From Kofleriaceae bacterium (GTDB lineage Bacteria > Myxococcota_A > Polyangia > Haliangiales > Haliangiaceae), in contig JAGPCY010000006.1 in NCBI GenBank assembly GCA_018057825.1, positions 124,001-188,000 on the forward strand: DNA of 64,000 bases, read 5' to 3'. The first letter of the stretch is position 1; each line of letters starts with the position of its first letter. The position numbers and the translations under genes were made by a program. Positions 9,701 to 18,477 of the stretch are shown here, piece by piece. A model generated the notes under the pieces. It did not search any database, was not told the DNA's origin, and saw only the letters and a list, made by a program, of their open reading frames with translations.

Positions 9701-11112
9701 TGCTCGGCGCCCGGCGGTACGATCAACGTCGCGCCCGGCGTCACGTTCACGAACTCGGCCGCGTGGGCCAGCGGCGCGACGTAGTCGCCCCCGGCGCCGG
9801 CGAGCTGATCGCCGGCCGGCGGCAGCAGCGACACCGGCGTGGTGCGCAAGACCACGTCGGTCGGCGTCGGGGCGGCGATCCGCAGGTGCGGCGCGCGGGC
9901 CTGGCCGCGGACGCCGTCGAGCTCGATCGACCAGCCGGCGGGGACGTCGGTGGCGCGGACCTCGAGCGAGAGTCCGGCGCACGGGGCGCTGGCGCAGGCG
10001 GCGCGGAGCGGCGCGCTGACGTCGAGGTCGACCCAGCCGCTGGCGGCCAGCCGCCCGGTGGCCAGGGGCGCGCCGGTGGTCCCGGCGCGGCGCACCTCGA
10101 GGGTCGTCGTCGGCGGCACCGCGTCGGGGGTGGTCGGGCTGTGGTAGCGCGCGAACACGCGGAGGTGCGCGTCGCCGAGCGGGCCGGGGGCGAGGTCGGC
10201 CAGGCCAAACGCGAAGCGGGCCGCCCGGGTGCCACCGAGGAGCAATAGCTCCCCGGACGGATCGGCGCCGCGCCCCCCCAGGCTGGCGTCGTCGTGGGCG
10301 CGCACCACGCGTGGCTGATGCGCGAAGTCGCAGGCGTCGCCCTGGCCATCGCGGTCGAGATCGCGCTGGGCGTAGTCGACGACGTCGCGGCAGACGTCGA
10401 GCTCGTCACAGGTCCCGTCACCGTCCTGGTCGCGCTCGCAGGCCTCTGCGCCGTCGCGGATGACCAGCGTCGGTGCCTCGGCGTCGCGCGCGCCGGCCAG
10501 CGTGAGCGTGCCCGCGCGATCGTGGACGCGATCCGTGAACAGCTCGAACGACACCGTCGAGCCGACCGCGAGACGGGCGTTGACGTAGCCGGTGACGTCG
10601 ACCTCGATCATCCCGTCGCGGACGACGTACGCGAGGGCGATCACGCGACCCGGGTCCAGCGCCTCGAAGGGCGCCCGCGTGCTCCAGGTCATCGCGGCGT
10701 CCCACCGGTCATCGGTGACCGCCGCGATCGACAACGCCACCGGCACGGCCCGCAGGCGCGGGTGGGTGACCCCGCCGATCGGCAGGCGCAAGATCGCGCG
10801 TCGGGCGCGACCGCCGATGGTCTCGACGGCGAACCGGAGGAAGGTGCGGGCGCGGTCGTGACCGCCGCGATCCCAGACCTGGTAGCCGGCCGCCGGGGCG
10901 GCCGCCGAGTCGGTCACCGTCACCGCGGTGTCGAGCCGGTAGGTCCGCTGGGCCTCGGGGAGGATCGGCTCGAGCGGATCGATGGCGAGCGCGCCAGAGG
11001 AGACCAGCGCCGCGGGGGCGGGCTCGGGTGGATCGGCGCAGGCGCCGAGGAGCGTGCTGGCGCCCCAGAGGAGCGCGAGCGTTCGCGAGATCGGGGTAGT
11101 GGTGCGGGGCAT
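6715..11112 (-). CDS. Giant surface lipoprotein: DNRLRE, TSP3, Cys-rich, VWD and PPC-like modules
   Basis: 1465 residues. ATG 11112 gives a lipoprotein signal peptide with lipobox LLGAC (~20-25). In order: a DNRLRE-like beta-sandwich (~45-220); a thrombospondin type-3-like calcium loop rich in Asp (DQDGDGTCDELDVC, ~228-262); a second DNRLRE-like domain (~275-415); a long central region with aromatic/Gly beta-rich sequence; a MopE-type Cys motif (CGNQVCE...CGACVP...DEDCDGIADDDC, ~840-890); a von Willebrand type D domain (GDVHYRTLDGLSYDFQG..., LLGDHDG, ~900-1040); and two C-terminal PPC/DVUEC-like beta domains (DVDEWSIDL; GDLDWYRLA). It is probably a secreted or surface adhesion or matrix protein. 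The upstream ATG-like frame to 11316 lacks a signal peptide and was not used. Confidence 0.87.
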   Translation of the reverse strand: MPRTTTPISRTLALLWGASTLLGACADPPEPAPAALVSSGALAIDPLEPILPEAQRTYRLDTAVTVTDSAAAPAAGYQVWDRGGHDRARTFLRFAVETIGGRARRAILRLPIGGVTHPRLRAVPVALSIAAVTDDRWDAAMTWSTRAPFEALDPGRVIALAYVVRDGMIEVDVTGYVNARLAVGSTVSFELFTDRVHDRAGTLTLAGARDAEAPTLVIRDGAEACERDQDGDGTCDELDVCRDVVDYAQRDLDRDGQGDACDFAHQPRVVRAHDDASLGGRGADPSGELLLLGGTRAARFAFGLADLAPGPLGDAHLRVFARYHSPTTPDAVPPTTTLEVRRAGTTGAPLATGRLAASGWVDLDVSAPLRAACASAPCAGLSLEVRATDVPAGWSIELDGVRGQARAPHLRIAAPTPTDVVLRTTPVSLLPPAGDQLAGAGGDYVAPLAHAAEFVNVTPGATLIVPPGAEHRHPGALLALGQVTLGGGEVKLSGRPVSLRELIVTAPRVTGRRTAAQLAGQRADLTDQAAGVVAQQQVRADAAPPGSPPRSPGTPPADCEESLWCVSLKGLPLYVKKAQWQVESSFGNSGPQFTEESIKGGLYFGDHAYLHAEPILDFIFDWDRDDYYVTLGAEAGFGAHFRANLELASGHRLGRGAALAKTLHIGENVEVAQLDGPTTVVWVGLLPIWITPQVSIEIAPSIEIAALIDMRFGFHAAARAVGSFGARGGELFAEGSYEQDHGFYPFEFLLQGGLRGKLPIVAKPAVKVVGVLEGGLYVEAGGQAGANFGIGSFDGWLYPKLDGGVKTYLEAGVFAKVEGVGEVARVLYEKEWPTPWTFEFPKCGNQVCETDWRETSFMCPADCGACVPAAEICRNDRDEDCDGIADDDCPPPPPTPPAGGSGDVHYRTLDGLSYDFQGVGEFVAARRADGLAVHVRQVDRGTGMISIATGLAIRLGAGHGVVELHRVPGGLDLLLDGAPLTLTPGTTAALPGGGAIWLASWGPAPTVVVLEHGDDVIVVRPHRDHLNFRVGLTGATAGLLGDHDGAPDNDLRGVGGRVLATEATPFLDLYGGDGLAGAWRLTPAQALFTRGPSVNDESKPWRDLQVSDLDPAIAAAAAAACQASWDLRCAPAALPPIVLDECTLDVAALEDPTVADSIECVQGPIALEGSGAPPLTDCPLCVADDGLVRTALTGPIAVGATATMTGTMFPRDDVDEWSIDLRGAPGVVELALTVDPGVGLPCDGPPYFHLVRAQDRGLVVSVDDPSGGANCAIASDLGTPAQRFATRRIAPGQYLGQVFVPELLLPSYRASVTVRAVCGDGHRDGSETCDDGGAPGGCDDTCAVTAIAEQAQNDTQTTAQALPGITRVSGTISDTGDLDWYRLAAPVDAARDVWVELSGAPEGRCNWTFDHVALDVLDASGAVLLADQPTACEQRRFTIPAGQVRYVRLNGALGGPSYLLSVIDQ

Positions 11113-11222
11113 GCCGGCGGGTACAGCAACGGCGATGCCAGGCCGAAGCTCGACGGGCGGGGCCACCGACGCGGCGACGTCGCGAGCGCCTGGGCGAATC
11201 GCGCAACCGCTGGGCAGTTCGC

Positions 11223-12656
11223 TCAGCAGTCCCCGGGCGAGTCCGCGAGGGTCGCGGGTAGCCGCACCGCCTCGCGGTTCACGCCGCCAGCGTCGACGAT
11301 GATGGACTTCACGCACGATCGCTCATCGTCGGCCGTGGCGAACAGGATGTAGAGGCCGGGCACGATGGGCACGTCGTCGAGCGGGGTCCGGCCGAGCGTC
11401 AGGTCGCCACCCGGGCCGAGGACGCGAATGACGGCCGGTTCGCTCGCTGTGATCGCGAGGCGCGCGACCGCGGCGGTCGACGGCGCGGTGGGCGCTGGCG
11501 GGTCCGGGGGCGCCGACGCGTCGGGCCCGGCGTGGCGCCGGTCGCCCCTGTCGCCCACCGCGGCCAGCCCGGCGATCGCCACCGCGGCCAGCCCGGCGAT
11601 CGCCGCGGCGGCGAGCCCGACCGCCCACCGGCGCCGTCCGGCCGCGCGCGTGGGCGTCGCGCGGACCGCGACCTGGGCCGCCCGCGCCGTGGGCGCCGGC
11701 GCCGGCGCGAGCGCCGCGGTCGGCTCGTCGTCGCGCGCGAAGCCGCGATCGCGCTCGGCCATGGCCGCGCCGGCGCGCTCCTCGACCCGGGCGGCCAGGG
11801 CGTCGACCGTCGCCGGCGCGAGCGCGGCGGTCAGGCGCTGCCGGAGCTGGTCGGCGCTGGCCGGGCGGGCGGCGGGATCGACCGCCAGGCAAGCGTGGAG
11901 CGCCGCGGCCACCGCTGGCGGCACGCCACGCTCGACGAGCGCGGGCACGGCGCCGGCGCGGATGGCGTCGATCGCGGCGGCCGGTGGGCCGGCGAACAGC
12001 CGCGCGCCGGTGCACAGCTCCCAGCCGAGCACGCCCAGGGCCCACAGATCGGCGCGGCGATCGAGGCGCGCGCCGGCTAGCTGCTCGGGCGCCATGTAGC
12101 CAAGGGTGCCGCGGGCGGCGCCGGCGCTGCTGACCTCGGCGTGCTCGGGCTTGGCGATGCCGAAGTCGAGGATCTTGACCGCGCCGGCGCTGGTCACCAT
12201 GAGGTTGGTGGCCGACAGATCGCGGTGGATGAAGCCGGCCGGCGCGCCGCGCTCGTCGCGGAGGTCGTGGAGGTGGGCGAGCCCGGCGGCCGCCGCGGTG
12301 ACGATCGCGATCACCTCGGCCGGCGGCAGCGGGCCGCGGTCGCGCAGCTCGGCGACGGTCGCGCCGCGCAGGTACTCCATGGCCAGGAAGTACTCGCCAT
12401 CGGCGTCGCCGAGCTCGTAGACCGTGACCAGGTTGGGATGCGCCAGCCGGGCGGCCAGGCGGGCCTCGCCGAGGAACCGTCGCAGCAGGTCCCAGTCGCC
12501 GGCGTGCTCGGGCCGCACGCGCTTGAGCACCAGGGGCTTGCGGAAGCCGCCGGCCGCCACCAGCTCGGCCGCCCACACCTCGGCCATCCCGCCGCGCCCG
12601 ATCCGCGCGGTGAGCCGGTAGCGGCCGAGTCGGCGCTCGGTCGCGGCGTGCTCCAT
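11223..12656 (-). CDS. Membrane-anchored Ser/Thr protein kinase
   Basis: 477 residues. Kinase domain (~10-275): GRGGMAEVWAAEL loop, LVLKRV lysine, catalytic loop HRDLSATN, DFGIAKPE, GTLGYMAPEQ. The Lys usually found at HRD+2 is Ser, a variant frequent in myxobacterial kinases, with the metal-binding Asn retained. An Ala/Arg-rich linker leads to one TM helix (~347-372) and a ~100-residue extracytoplasmic domain ending in CVKSIIVD...GDC that resembles a PEGA-like beta-sandwich. The start at ATG 12656 is supported by TACCTT 8 nt upstream. It is divergent from the FHA-sigma54 activator 75 bp away, a likely phospho-signalling partner. Confidence 0.92.
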   Translation of the reverse strand: MEHAATERRLGRYRLTARIGRGGMAEVWAAELVAAGGFRKPLVLKRVRPEHAGDWDLLRRFLGEARLAARLAHPNLVTVYELGDADGEYFLAMEYLRGATVAELRDRGPLPPAEVIAIVTAAAAGLAHLHDLRDERGAPAGFIHRDLSATNLMVTSAGAVKILDFGIAKPEHAEVSSAGAARGTLGYMAPEQLAGARLDRRADLWALGVLGWELCTGARLFAGPPAAAIDAIRAGAVPALVERGVPPAVAAALHACLAVDPAARPASADQLRQRLTAALAPATVDALAARVEERAGAAMAERDRGFARDDEPTAALAPAPAPTARAAQVAVRATPTRAAGRRRWAVGLAAAAIAGLAAVAIAGLAAVGDRGDRRHAGPDASAPPDPPAPTAPSTAAVARLAITASEPAVIRVLGPGGDLTLGRTPLDDVPIVPGLYILFATADDERSCVKSIIVDAGGVNREAVRLPATLADSPGDC

Positions 12657-12664
12657 CGCGGCGC

Positions 12665-12670
12665 AAGGTA
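12665..12670 (-). promoter_or_regulatory. -10-like TACCTT for the kinase gene
   Basis: TACCTT on the minus strand ends 8 nt before ATG 12656. It selects this ATG over the upstream frame start at 12722. Confidence 0.45.
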
Positions 12671-12696
12671 GCGGCGGCGCCCGCGCGCGGCAACCG

Positions 12697-12725
12697 TTGA
12701 CAGTCGCGCGGGGTCGCCGCAACGT
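12697..12725 (+). promoter_or_regulatory. Predicted sigma70-type promoter of FHA-sigma54 gene
   Basis: A perfect TTGACA (12697-12702) is followed 17 bp later by CAACGT (12720-12725), 5 nt before ATG 12731. The -10 is weak; the transcript would be leaderless or nearly so. Confidence 0.4.
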
Positions 12726-12730
12726 GCGGC

Positions 12731-14257
<1,527 letters not shown>

Positions 14258-14426
14258 ACGCCGTGCATGGGGCGGGCGGCAAGGGTCGGTGGCGGCCGGT
14301 AGAGCGCGGAAAACCCGGGCGATGGTCCCTCCGGTGAGCCGGATTCGTCACGTCTCGGCGACAAGTTAGGACAATTTAAGACGTTGATAATACAAGATAA
14401 TATTGGCTGGGGCGCTCTAGCTCGCG

Positions 14427-14432
14427 TAGGTT
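14427..14432 (+). promoter_or_regulatory. -10-like TAGGTT before lipoprotein gene
   Basis: TAGGTT ends 7 nt before ATG 14440. A strikingly AT-rich tract (14361-14405, with GATAAT at 14386 and 14396) lies further upstream and could hold an alternative promoter with a ~40-nt leader. Confidence 0.35.
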
Positions 14433-14439
14433 TCGCCCC

Positions 14440-14946
14440 ATGAAGAAGCTGATGACCATCGGGACCGCCCTCGCCCTCGCGCTCACCCTCGCCGCCACCG
14501 GCTGCAAGAAGAAGGAAGAGAAGAAGGACGACCCCGCCGCTGCCAAGCCGGCCGACCCGGCCGCGAAGCCGGCCGACCCGGCCGCGAAGCCGGCCGACCC
14601 GGCCGCGAAGCCCGCTGACCCGGCCGCTCCGGCGGACCCGGCGGCGAAGCCGGCCGACCCGGCCGCTCCGGCTGACCCGGCTGCTCCGGCCGCCGCCGCC
14701 ACCACCGGCGTGCCCGAGTGCGACGAGTACGTCGCGACCTTCGAGAAGCTCGCCAAGTGCGACAAGCTCGGCCCGGCCGCCGACGGCATGAAGCAGGGCT
14801 TCGAGACCATGAAGGCCTCGTGGGCCTCGTGGGCCTCGATGGACGAGACCGCGCGCAAGGCCGCCCAGGCCGCCGCGGGCCCGGGCTGCAAGCAGGGCAC
14901 CGAGGGTCTCAAGACCACCGCGACCAGCCTCGGCTGCACGCTGTGA
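14440..14946 (+). CDS. Lipoprotein with KPADPAA repeat spacer
   Basis: 168 residues. The signal peptide has lipobox AATGC (Cys ~22), then KKKEEKKDD, then ~55 residues of AAKPADP/APADP repeats that act as an extended Ala/Pro stalk. A C-terminal small domain (~88-168) has four cysteines (PECDEY, AKCDKL, GPGCKQ, LGCTL) and a repeated WAS unit. The Cys pattern resembles that of other small myxobacterial lipoproteins. No function can be assigned. An AT-rich upstream region suggests a strong promoter, so it may be an abundant envelope protein. Confidence 0.82.
   Translation: MKKLMTIGTALALALTLAATGCKKKEEKKDDPAAAKPADPAAKPADPAAKPADPAAKPADPAAPADPAAKPADPAAPADPAAPAAAATTGVPECDEYVATFEKLAKCDKLGPAADGMKQGFETMKASWASWASMDETARKAAQAAAGPGCKQGTEGLKTTATSLGCTL
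14547..14690 (+). repeat. In-gene tandem repeat coding for AAKPADP / APADP
   Basis: Repeated ~21-bp blocks and shorter 15-bp versions within the lipoprotein gene, encoding the Pro/Ala stalk; imperfect at synonymous positions. Confidence 0.8.
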
Positions 14947-15056
14947 TCGCATGAGCTGATCGTCGCGACTCGTCGCGAACCAGCTCGAGCCACGGCCCGC
15001 GTGAACGCGCGGGCCGTCGGCATTTTCGGGCGCCGTGCGGCGGACGAGCGTCGCGG

Positions 15057-15920
15057 TCAGCGCAGGAAGCGCGGGCCGTCGCCGGTCGGCGTCGCCACCT
15101 CGTCGGCGCGGGTCGGCGCCGCGGCGGCGATCGGCGCGATCACCGGCACCGACGGCGGTGGCGGTGGCGGCGCGGCGGCCGGTGGGGCGATCGCGGCGGT
15201 CTCCGGCGCTCCCCGCACGACCTCGGCCCGCGGCATCGCGAACTCGGTCTCGCGCAGGTAGTAGCGAGCGGTGTCGACCAGGCGGCCGAACAGGCGGTGC
15301 ACCCAGATCCACGCGGCCAGGAGCCCGAACGCCCACAGCGCGCCCCAGATCCCCAGGAACCCGCCGCCGCTGCCCAGGCCGTAGGTGTAGTCGTAGAACG
15401 TGTCGGCCACGAACAGCGCGATCAGCCAGCCGCCGGTCGCCCGCGCGAGCTCGCGCAGCGGCAGGTTGTCGTCGGTCAGCGCGTAGGCGCGGATCGTCAG
15501 CACCACCGCGACCAGGCCGACGACGTAGCCGAGCCCCGCCAGGAGCGAGCGCGCCGGCAGCCGCTCGAGCTCGCCGACCCGCGCCAGGGAGGTCGGCAAG
15601 GCGCTCAGCAGATCGTAGAGCCACAGGTGGAACGCCAGCGCCCCAGTCAGGGTCGCGATCGCGACCACCGCCGCGGTCACCGACAACCGGCGTCGCCGCA
15701 GCTCGCCGAGCTGGAGCGCGGCGCCGAGGATCAGGAGCAGACACGCCACCCCGCTGCCGAACTGCAGCCGCGCCAGCCAGCGCAGGAACGACTCGACCGA
15801 GCCGCCGCCGAACAGCGCCCACAGCGCCAGCAGGACCTCGCCGGCGTAGCGGGCCATCATCACCAGCGCCGCGATCGTCATGAAGCGCAGGCCGCGATTG
15901 GCCGAACCCGAAGCCGACAT
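15057..15920 (-). CDS. Multi-pass membrane protein with Pro/Ala-rich tail
   Basis: 287 residues with about five or six hydrophobic helices (near 14-38, 52-72, 82-105, 128-150, 165-180, 190-210) and a long cytoplasmic-type Pro/Ala tail (~240-287, PPAAAPPPPPPSVP). No family motif is recognised. TAGGCT (15927-15932) ends 6 nt before ATG 15920. It lies just downstream of panE on the same strand, 17 bp apart. Confidence 0.75.
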   Translation of the reverse strand: MSASGSANRGLRFMTIAALVMMARYAGEVLLALWALFGGGSVESFLRWLARLQFGSGVACLLLILGAALQLGELRRRRLSVTAAVVAIATLTGALAFHLWLYDLLSALPTSLARVGELERLPARSLLAGLGYVVGLVAVVLTIRAYALTDDNLPLRELARATGGWLIALFVADTFYDYTYGLGSGGGFLGIWGALWAFGLLAAWIWVHRLFGRLVDTARYYLRETEFAMPRAEVVRGAPETAAIAPPAAAPPPPPPSVPVIAPIAAAAPTRADEVATPTGDGPRFLR

Positions 15921-15926
15921 GGCCTG

Positions 15927-15932
15927 AGCCTA
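15927..15932 (-). promoter_or_regulatory. -10-like TAGGCT before membrane protein gene
   Basis: TAGGCT on the minus strand ends 6 nt before ATG 15920; leaderless geometry. It lies next to the end of the panE-like gene. Confidence 0.3.
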
Positions 15933-15937
15933 CCCGA

Positions 15938-16951
15938 TCAGCGTAGGCCGAGGGCGGCGGCCAGCGCGACCGGCCCGAGCCCCGGCGAGCCGCGGCCCGC
16001 GACCTCGGCGGCGCGGATCTGCTCGACCACCCGGCGGTTGATCGGCGCGTCGCGCCCGGCGGCCTCGGCCAGGTGCACGATCTCGCCGTTCAGGTCGTCG
16101 ATCTCGGTCGGTCGGCGGGCCGCCAGGTCTTGCCACATCGACGACCGCGCCGCCGGATCGACCTTGAGCTGAGCGCCCAGCACCACGCGCACCACCGGGT
16201 TGGGCAGGCGCAGGATCTTCGGCATGAACCCCAGCGGCAGGCGGTTCCACCGCGCCGGGCGCACGCCGGCGGCGCGCACCACCGCCAGGCCCTCCTCGAC
16301 CACCGCCGCCATGACTCGTCGGTAGCCGCGATCGCCGAGCAAGGTCGCGGTCGACACGTCGGACAGCGCGCTCACCGCGTTGTTGAGGTTGACCAGGAGC
16401 TTGGTCCACTGCTCGGGCGCGAGGTCGGCGCGCTCGACCACCGGGATCCCGCCGGCGCGGAGGGCCGCGGTCAGCGCTGGCGGCAGCGGCTCGGCGCACA
16501 GCCCGCCGCTGGTGGTGCGGCGAAAGCCGTCGTCGATCGCGACCACGTTCCACTCGACGATGCTGGCCCGGACCCGCGGGCCCAGCGCCGCGCGCAATCG
16601 GTCCGGATTCCGGACACCGTTCTGCAAGCTGACGACGATCGCGTCGGGCCGCAGCACCATCGCCAGCTCGCGGGCGGCGTCGGCGGTGTGCGGGCTCTTC
16701 ACGCAGCACAGCACCACGTCGCAGTCGGCCAGCGCGCCGGCGGCGGTCGCCACCGCGACGCGGTCCGCCGGCACCACCACCCGCGGGCCGTCGTAGTCGG
16801 CCACGATCAGCCCGTGGGCCGCGAGCTGATCGCGCAGCCGCGGTCGCCCGACCAGCACGACGTCGGCGGCGTCGGCCGCCACCACCCGGCCCGCGACGTA
16901 GCAGCCGATCGAGCCGGCGCCGAACACGCCCAGGCGGAGCCGCGCGGTCAC
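15938..16951 (-). CDS. panE: 2-dehydropantoate 2-reductase (ApbA/PanE family)
   Basis: 337 residues; E. coli PanE is ~300. The N-terminal NADPH Rossmann motif is GVFGAGSIGCYVAG (~8-21). The catalytic and substrate region includes the conserved Lys of 'WTKLLVNLNNAVSALS' (~186-200). The C-terminal signature 'SSMWQDLAARRPTEID..NGEIV' matches the family's SSMxQDxxxxRxTEID motif. Family role: NADPH-dependent reduction of ketopantoate to pantoate for CoA synthesis. Paralogues act on other 2-oxo acids, so the substrate is not certain. It starts at GTG 16951. The upstream region is where a direct-repeat-flanked cassette has come between this gene and the CotH gene, possibly separating it from its original promoter. 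Confidence 0.85.
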   Translation of the reverse strand: MTARLRLGVFGAGSIGCYVAGRVVAADAADVVLVGRPRLRDQLAAHGLIVADYDGPRVVVPADRVAVATAAGALADCDVVLCCVKSPHTADAARELAMVLRPDAIVVSLQNGVRNPDRLRAALGPRVRASIVEWNVVAIDDGFRRTTSGGLCAEPLPPALTAALRAGGIPVVERADLAPEQWTKLLVNLNNAVSALSDVSTATLLGDRGYRRVMAAVVEEGLAVVRAAGVRPARWNRLPLGFMPKILRLPNPVVRVVLGAQLKVDPAARSSMWQDLAARRPTEIDDLNGEIVHLAEAAGRDAPINRRVVEQIRAAEVAGRGSPGLGPVALAAALGLR

Positions 16952-16978
16952 GGTCCGACTGTGGCCGTCCCCCCGGTT

Positions 16979-17015
16979 GGCGTCAACCGCCGGTCGCCGT
17001 CAACGCGGCGCGACC
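16979..17015. repeat. 37-bp direct repeat, left copy
   Basis: Identical over 37 bp to 18441-18477. It begins GGCGTCAACCGCCGG and ends GGCGCGACC. It lies 1 bp outside the stop codon of the last gene of the three-gene operon. Confidence 0.95.
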
Positions 17016-17016
17016 G

Positions 17017-17625
17017 TCAACGCTCCGCCGCGGTCGGCGCGCTCGGTCGCGGCCACAGCACATCGCGATCCGAGATGCTGAAGGTCTCGTCGAGGACGAT
17101 CCGAAGCGCTTCCATCATGACGCCTTCGGCCTGGTCCGGCCGGAGCTTGAGCATCAGCTCTGCCGTGTTGCGGAGCCCGGTAAGCGAATGGTCGAGGAAC
17201 CCCCGGGCGTGCCCGTAGCCGGTCGCGTCGGGTGCGGGACGGCTGGTGGGACATCGGTCGAGCACTTCGTGCAACCCAGGGCAACGCTCGCGCACGAGCT
17301 CGGTGAACACCGCCTCGGCGAGGTCGCGGCCATGCTGCTGCGCGGCGGTCGCCAGGTTGTTCAGCAAGATCGCCGCGAAGCGCTCGGCCTCATCGTGCTC
17401 GTCGGACATCGGCGTCGGGCGCTCGAACAGCAGCAGCTCCTCCAGCTCCGAGCTCCACGGGCGCTCGAACAGCGACGCGACGCCCCGCTGCTCGAGCGTC
17501 AGGTAGAAGGTCGGCGTCGGGGCGCGCAGCAGCCCACGGTGCAGACTGAAGCGGGCTTCCCGGACCGTGCCTCCGGCGCTCAGCACGGAGCGAAGGAAAT
17601 CGGCGTGGTGCTTCCCGGGGTTCAC
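17017..17625 (-). CDS. Uncharacterised protein, third gene of the repeat-flanked cassette
   Basis: 202 residues starting at GTG 17625, whose GTGA overlaps the stop of the preceding gene by 4 bp. No family is recognised. It is mainly helical and acidic, with Leu-rich stretches (ELEELLLFERP, AERFAAILLNNLATAAQQ, AVFTELVRERCPGL) and no signal peptide or TM segment, so a cytosolic role is likely. It could be an immunity or partner protein for the upstream putative papain-fold protein, but nothing in the sequence proves this. Confidence 0.72.
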   Translation of the reverse strand: MNPGKHHADFLRSVLSAGGTVREARFSLHRGLLRAPTPTFYLTLEQRGVASLFERPWSSELEELLLFERPTPMSDEHDEAERFAAILLNNLATAAQQHGRDLAEAVFTELVRERCPGLHEVLDRCPTSRPAPDATGYGHARGFLDHSLTGLRNTAELMLKLRPDQAEGVMMEALRIVLDETFSISDRDVLWPRPSAPTAAER

Positions 17626-18014
17626 GACGGACCTCGTGCCGTGAGCTGGGGTGGGAACTCGAGCGCCCGCATCGTGACCGGGCGGCGTGGCAGGAGGGCG
17701 CGCTCGGCTCGTGTGAACTTGTGCAGCAACGCAGAGAACTCGCGCTCGCGGTCGAGACGCGCCAACCGGAAGGGCAGCGGCTCGGCGCTGTTGTCACCGA
17801 GCTCGTTGGCGAGGAATCGGCCGTAGCGCTCCATGATGGCCTGAGTGTTTGCGCTGGCCCGAACACTAGGATCATGAAGCACCGCACGCAGCTCCAAGAG
17901 CTGAAGCACGAGCTGCTCGACCGTCTCGAGCGAGCCCCAGATCTCGGGTCGACGCAACATGCTCTCAAGGCGGATCTCGATGAAGCGCTCAACCTCATCA
18001 TCACGGGTGGTCAT
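17622..18014 (-). CDS. Uncharacterised helical protein, second gene of cassette
   Basis: 130 residues starting at ATG 18014, overlapping the previous gene (ATGA) and the following gene (GTGA). Predominantly helical with heptad-like Leu spacing (ETVEQLVLQLLELRAVL) and many charged residues. No signal peptide and no recognised domain. The double 4-bp overlaps imply strict co-translation with both neighbours, as in multi-subunit or toxin-immunity systems. Confidence 0.72.
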   Translation of the reverse strand: MTTRDDEVERFIEIRLESMLRRPEIWGSLETVEQLVLQLLELRAVLHDPSVRASANTQAIMERYGRFLANELGDNSAEPLPFRLARLDREREFSALLHKFTRAERALLPRRPVTMRALEFPPQLTARGPS

Positions 18015-18349
18015 GGCAGCGCCTCCCATCGGATCGCGTCGCCATGCCGCCAATGTCGCTCGAGGTACTCGCTGCGCATCGTCCCCCCGGGGCCGGTGAG
18101 CGCATCGACGCAGTGGGCCTCGGCTTCGACGGTGACATGGAAGTACCACCGGCCGACCTCGGGCTCTGCCGGCAAGACGAATCGTCCTTCGGCCGGGGTC
18201 ATCCGCCACCGGGTCGCGCTGGGATCCCGCTCCCGAGCGATCGGGCAGATACGCGAGGCGGCTTGCTCGCATCGACCGCTGTCAACCGGGCACTCCCGTA
18301 GCACTCGCTGCACCCGCACCCGCTGCTCCACTGTCCACGCGATCGCCAT
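18011..18349 (-). CDS. Small protein with papain/transglutaminase-like Cys-His-Asp pattern
   Basis: 112 residues, first gene of the cassette. Short Cys/His-rich protein with the order seen in papain-fold toxins and amidases: SGRCEQAASRI with Cys ~27 at the start of a helix, a strand WYFHVTVEA with His ~71, and CVDALTG with Asp ~82. A second Cys (~35) and His (~79) are nearby. It is shorter than most papain-like enzymes but similar to the minimal papain-fold domains at the ends of polymorphic toxins. No signal peptide. TAACCT ends 6 nt before ATG 18349. The enzymatic assignment is inference from the residue pattern only. Confidence 0.65.
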   Translation of the reverse strand: MAIAWTVEQRVRVQRVLRECPVDSGRCEQAASRICPIARERDPSATRWRMTPAEGRFVLPAEPEVGRWYFHVTVEAEAHCVDALTGPGGTMRSEYLERHWRHGDAIRWEALP

Positions 18350-18355
18350 GGGGCG

Positions 18356-18361
18356 AGGTTA
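18356..18361 (-). promoter_or_regulatory. -10-like TAACCT for the cassette operon
   Basis: TAACCT on the minus strand ends 6 nt before ATG 18349. It lies inside the repeat-flanked segment, so the cassette appears to carry its own promoter. Confidence 0.38.
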
Positions 18362-18440
18362 GCATCGCCGACCTGGCCCGACCAGGCGGGCCCGCACGCC
18401 GCCGGCCACGTCGCCGTCGCTCGCGCGCCGAACCCGCCCA

Positions 18441-18477
18441 GGCGTCAACCGCCGGTCGCCGTCAACGCGGCGCGACC
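18441..18477. repeat. 37-bp direct repeat, right copy (overlaps CotH gene 3' end)
   Basis: Identical to 16979-17015. It includes the stop codon (18462-18464) and the last four codons plus one base of the CotH-family gene. Confidence 0.95.

Larger units (their letters stand above)
16979..18477. mobile_element. Putative inserted three-gene cassette bounded by 37-bp direct repeats
   Basis: Three overlapping minus-strand genes, visibly lower in GC than their surroundings, sit between perfect 37-bp direct repeats. The right copy contains the last codons and stop of the CotH-family gene (18462-19781); the left copy repeats that gene end ahead of panE. This is the picture left by an insertion or recombination event that duplicated the 3' end of a gene. 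No integrase or transposase is encoded inside. The mechanism is inferred; the repeat is observed. Confidence 0.5.

Noticed and set aside
14361-14405. sigma54 (-24/-12) promoter before the 14440 lipoprotein gene
   Set aside because: GG and GC elements near TTGGCTGGGG do not have the required spacing and context.
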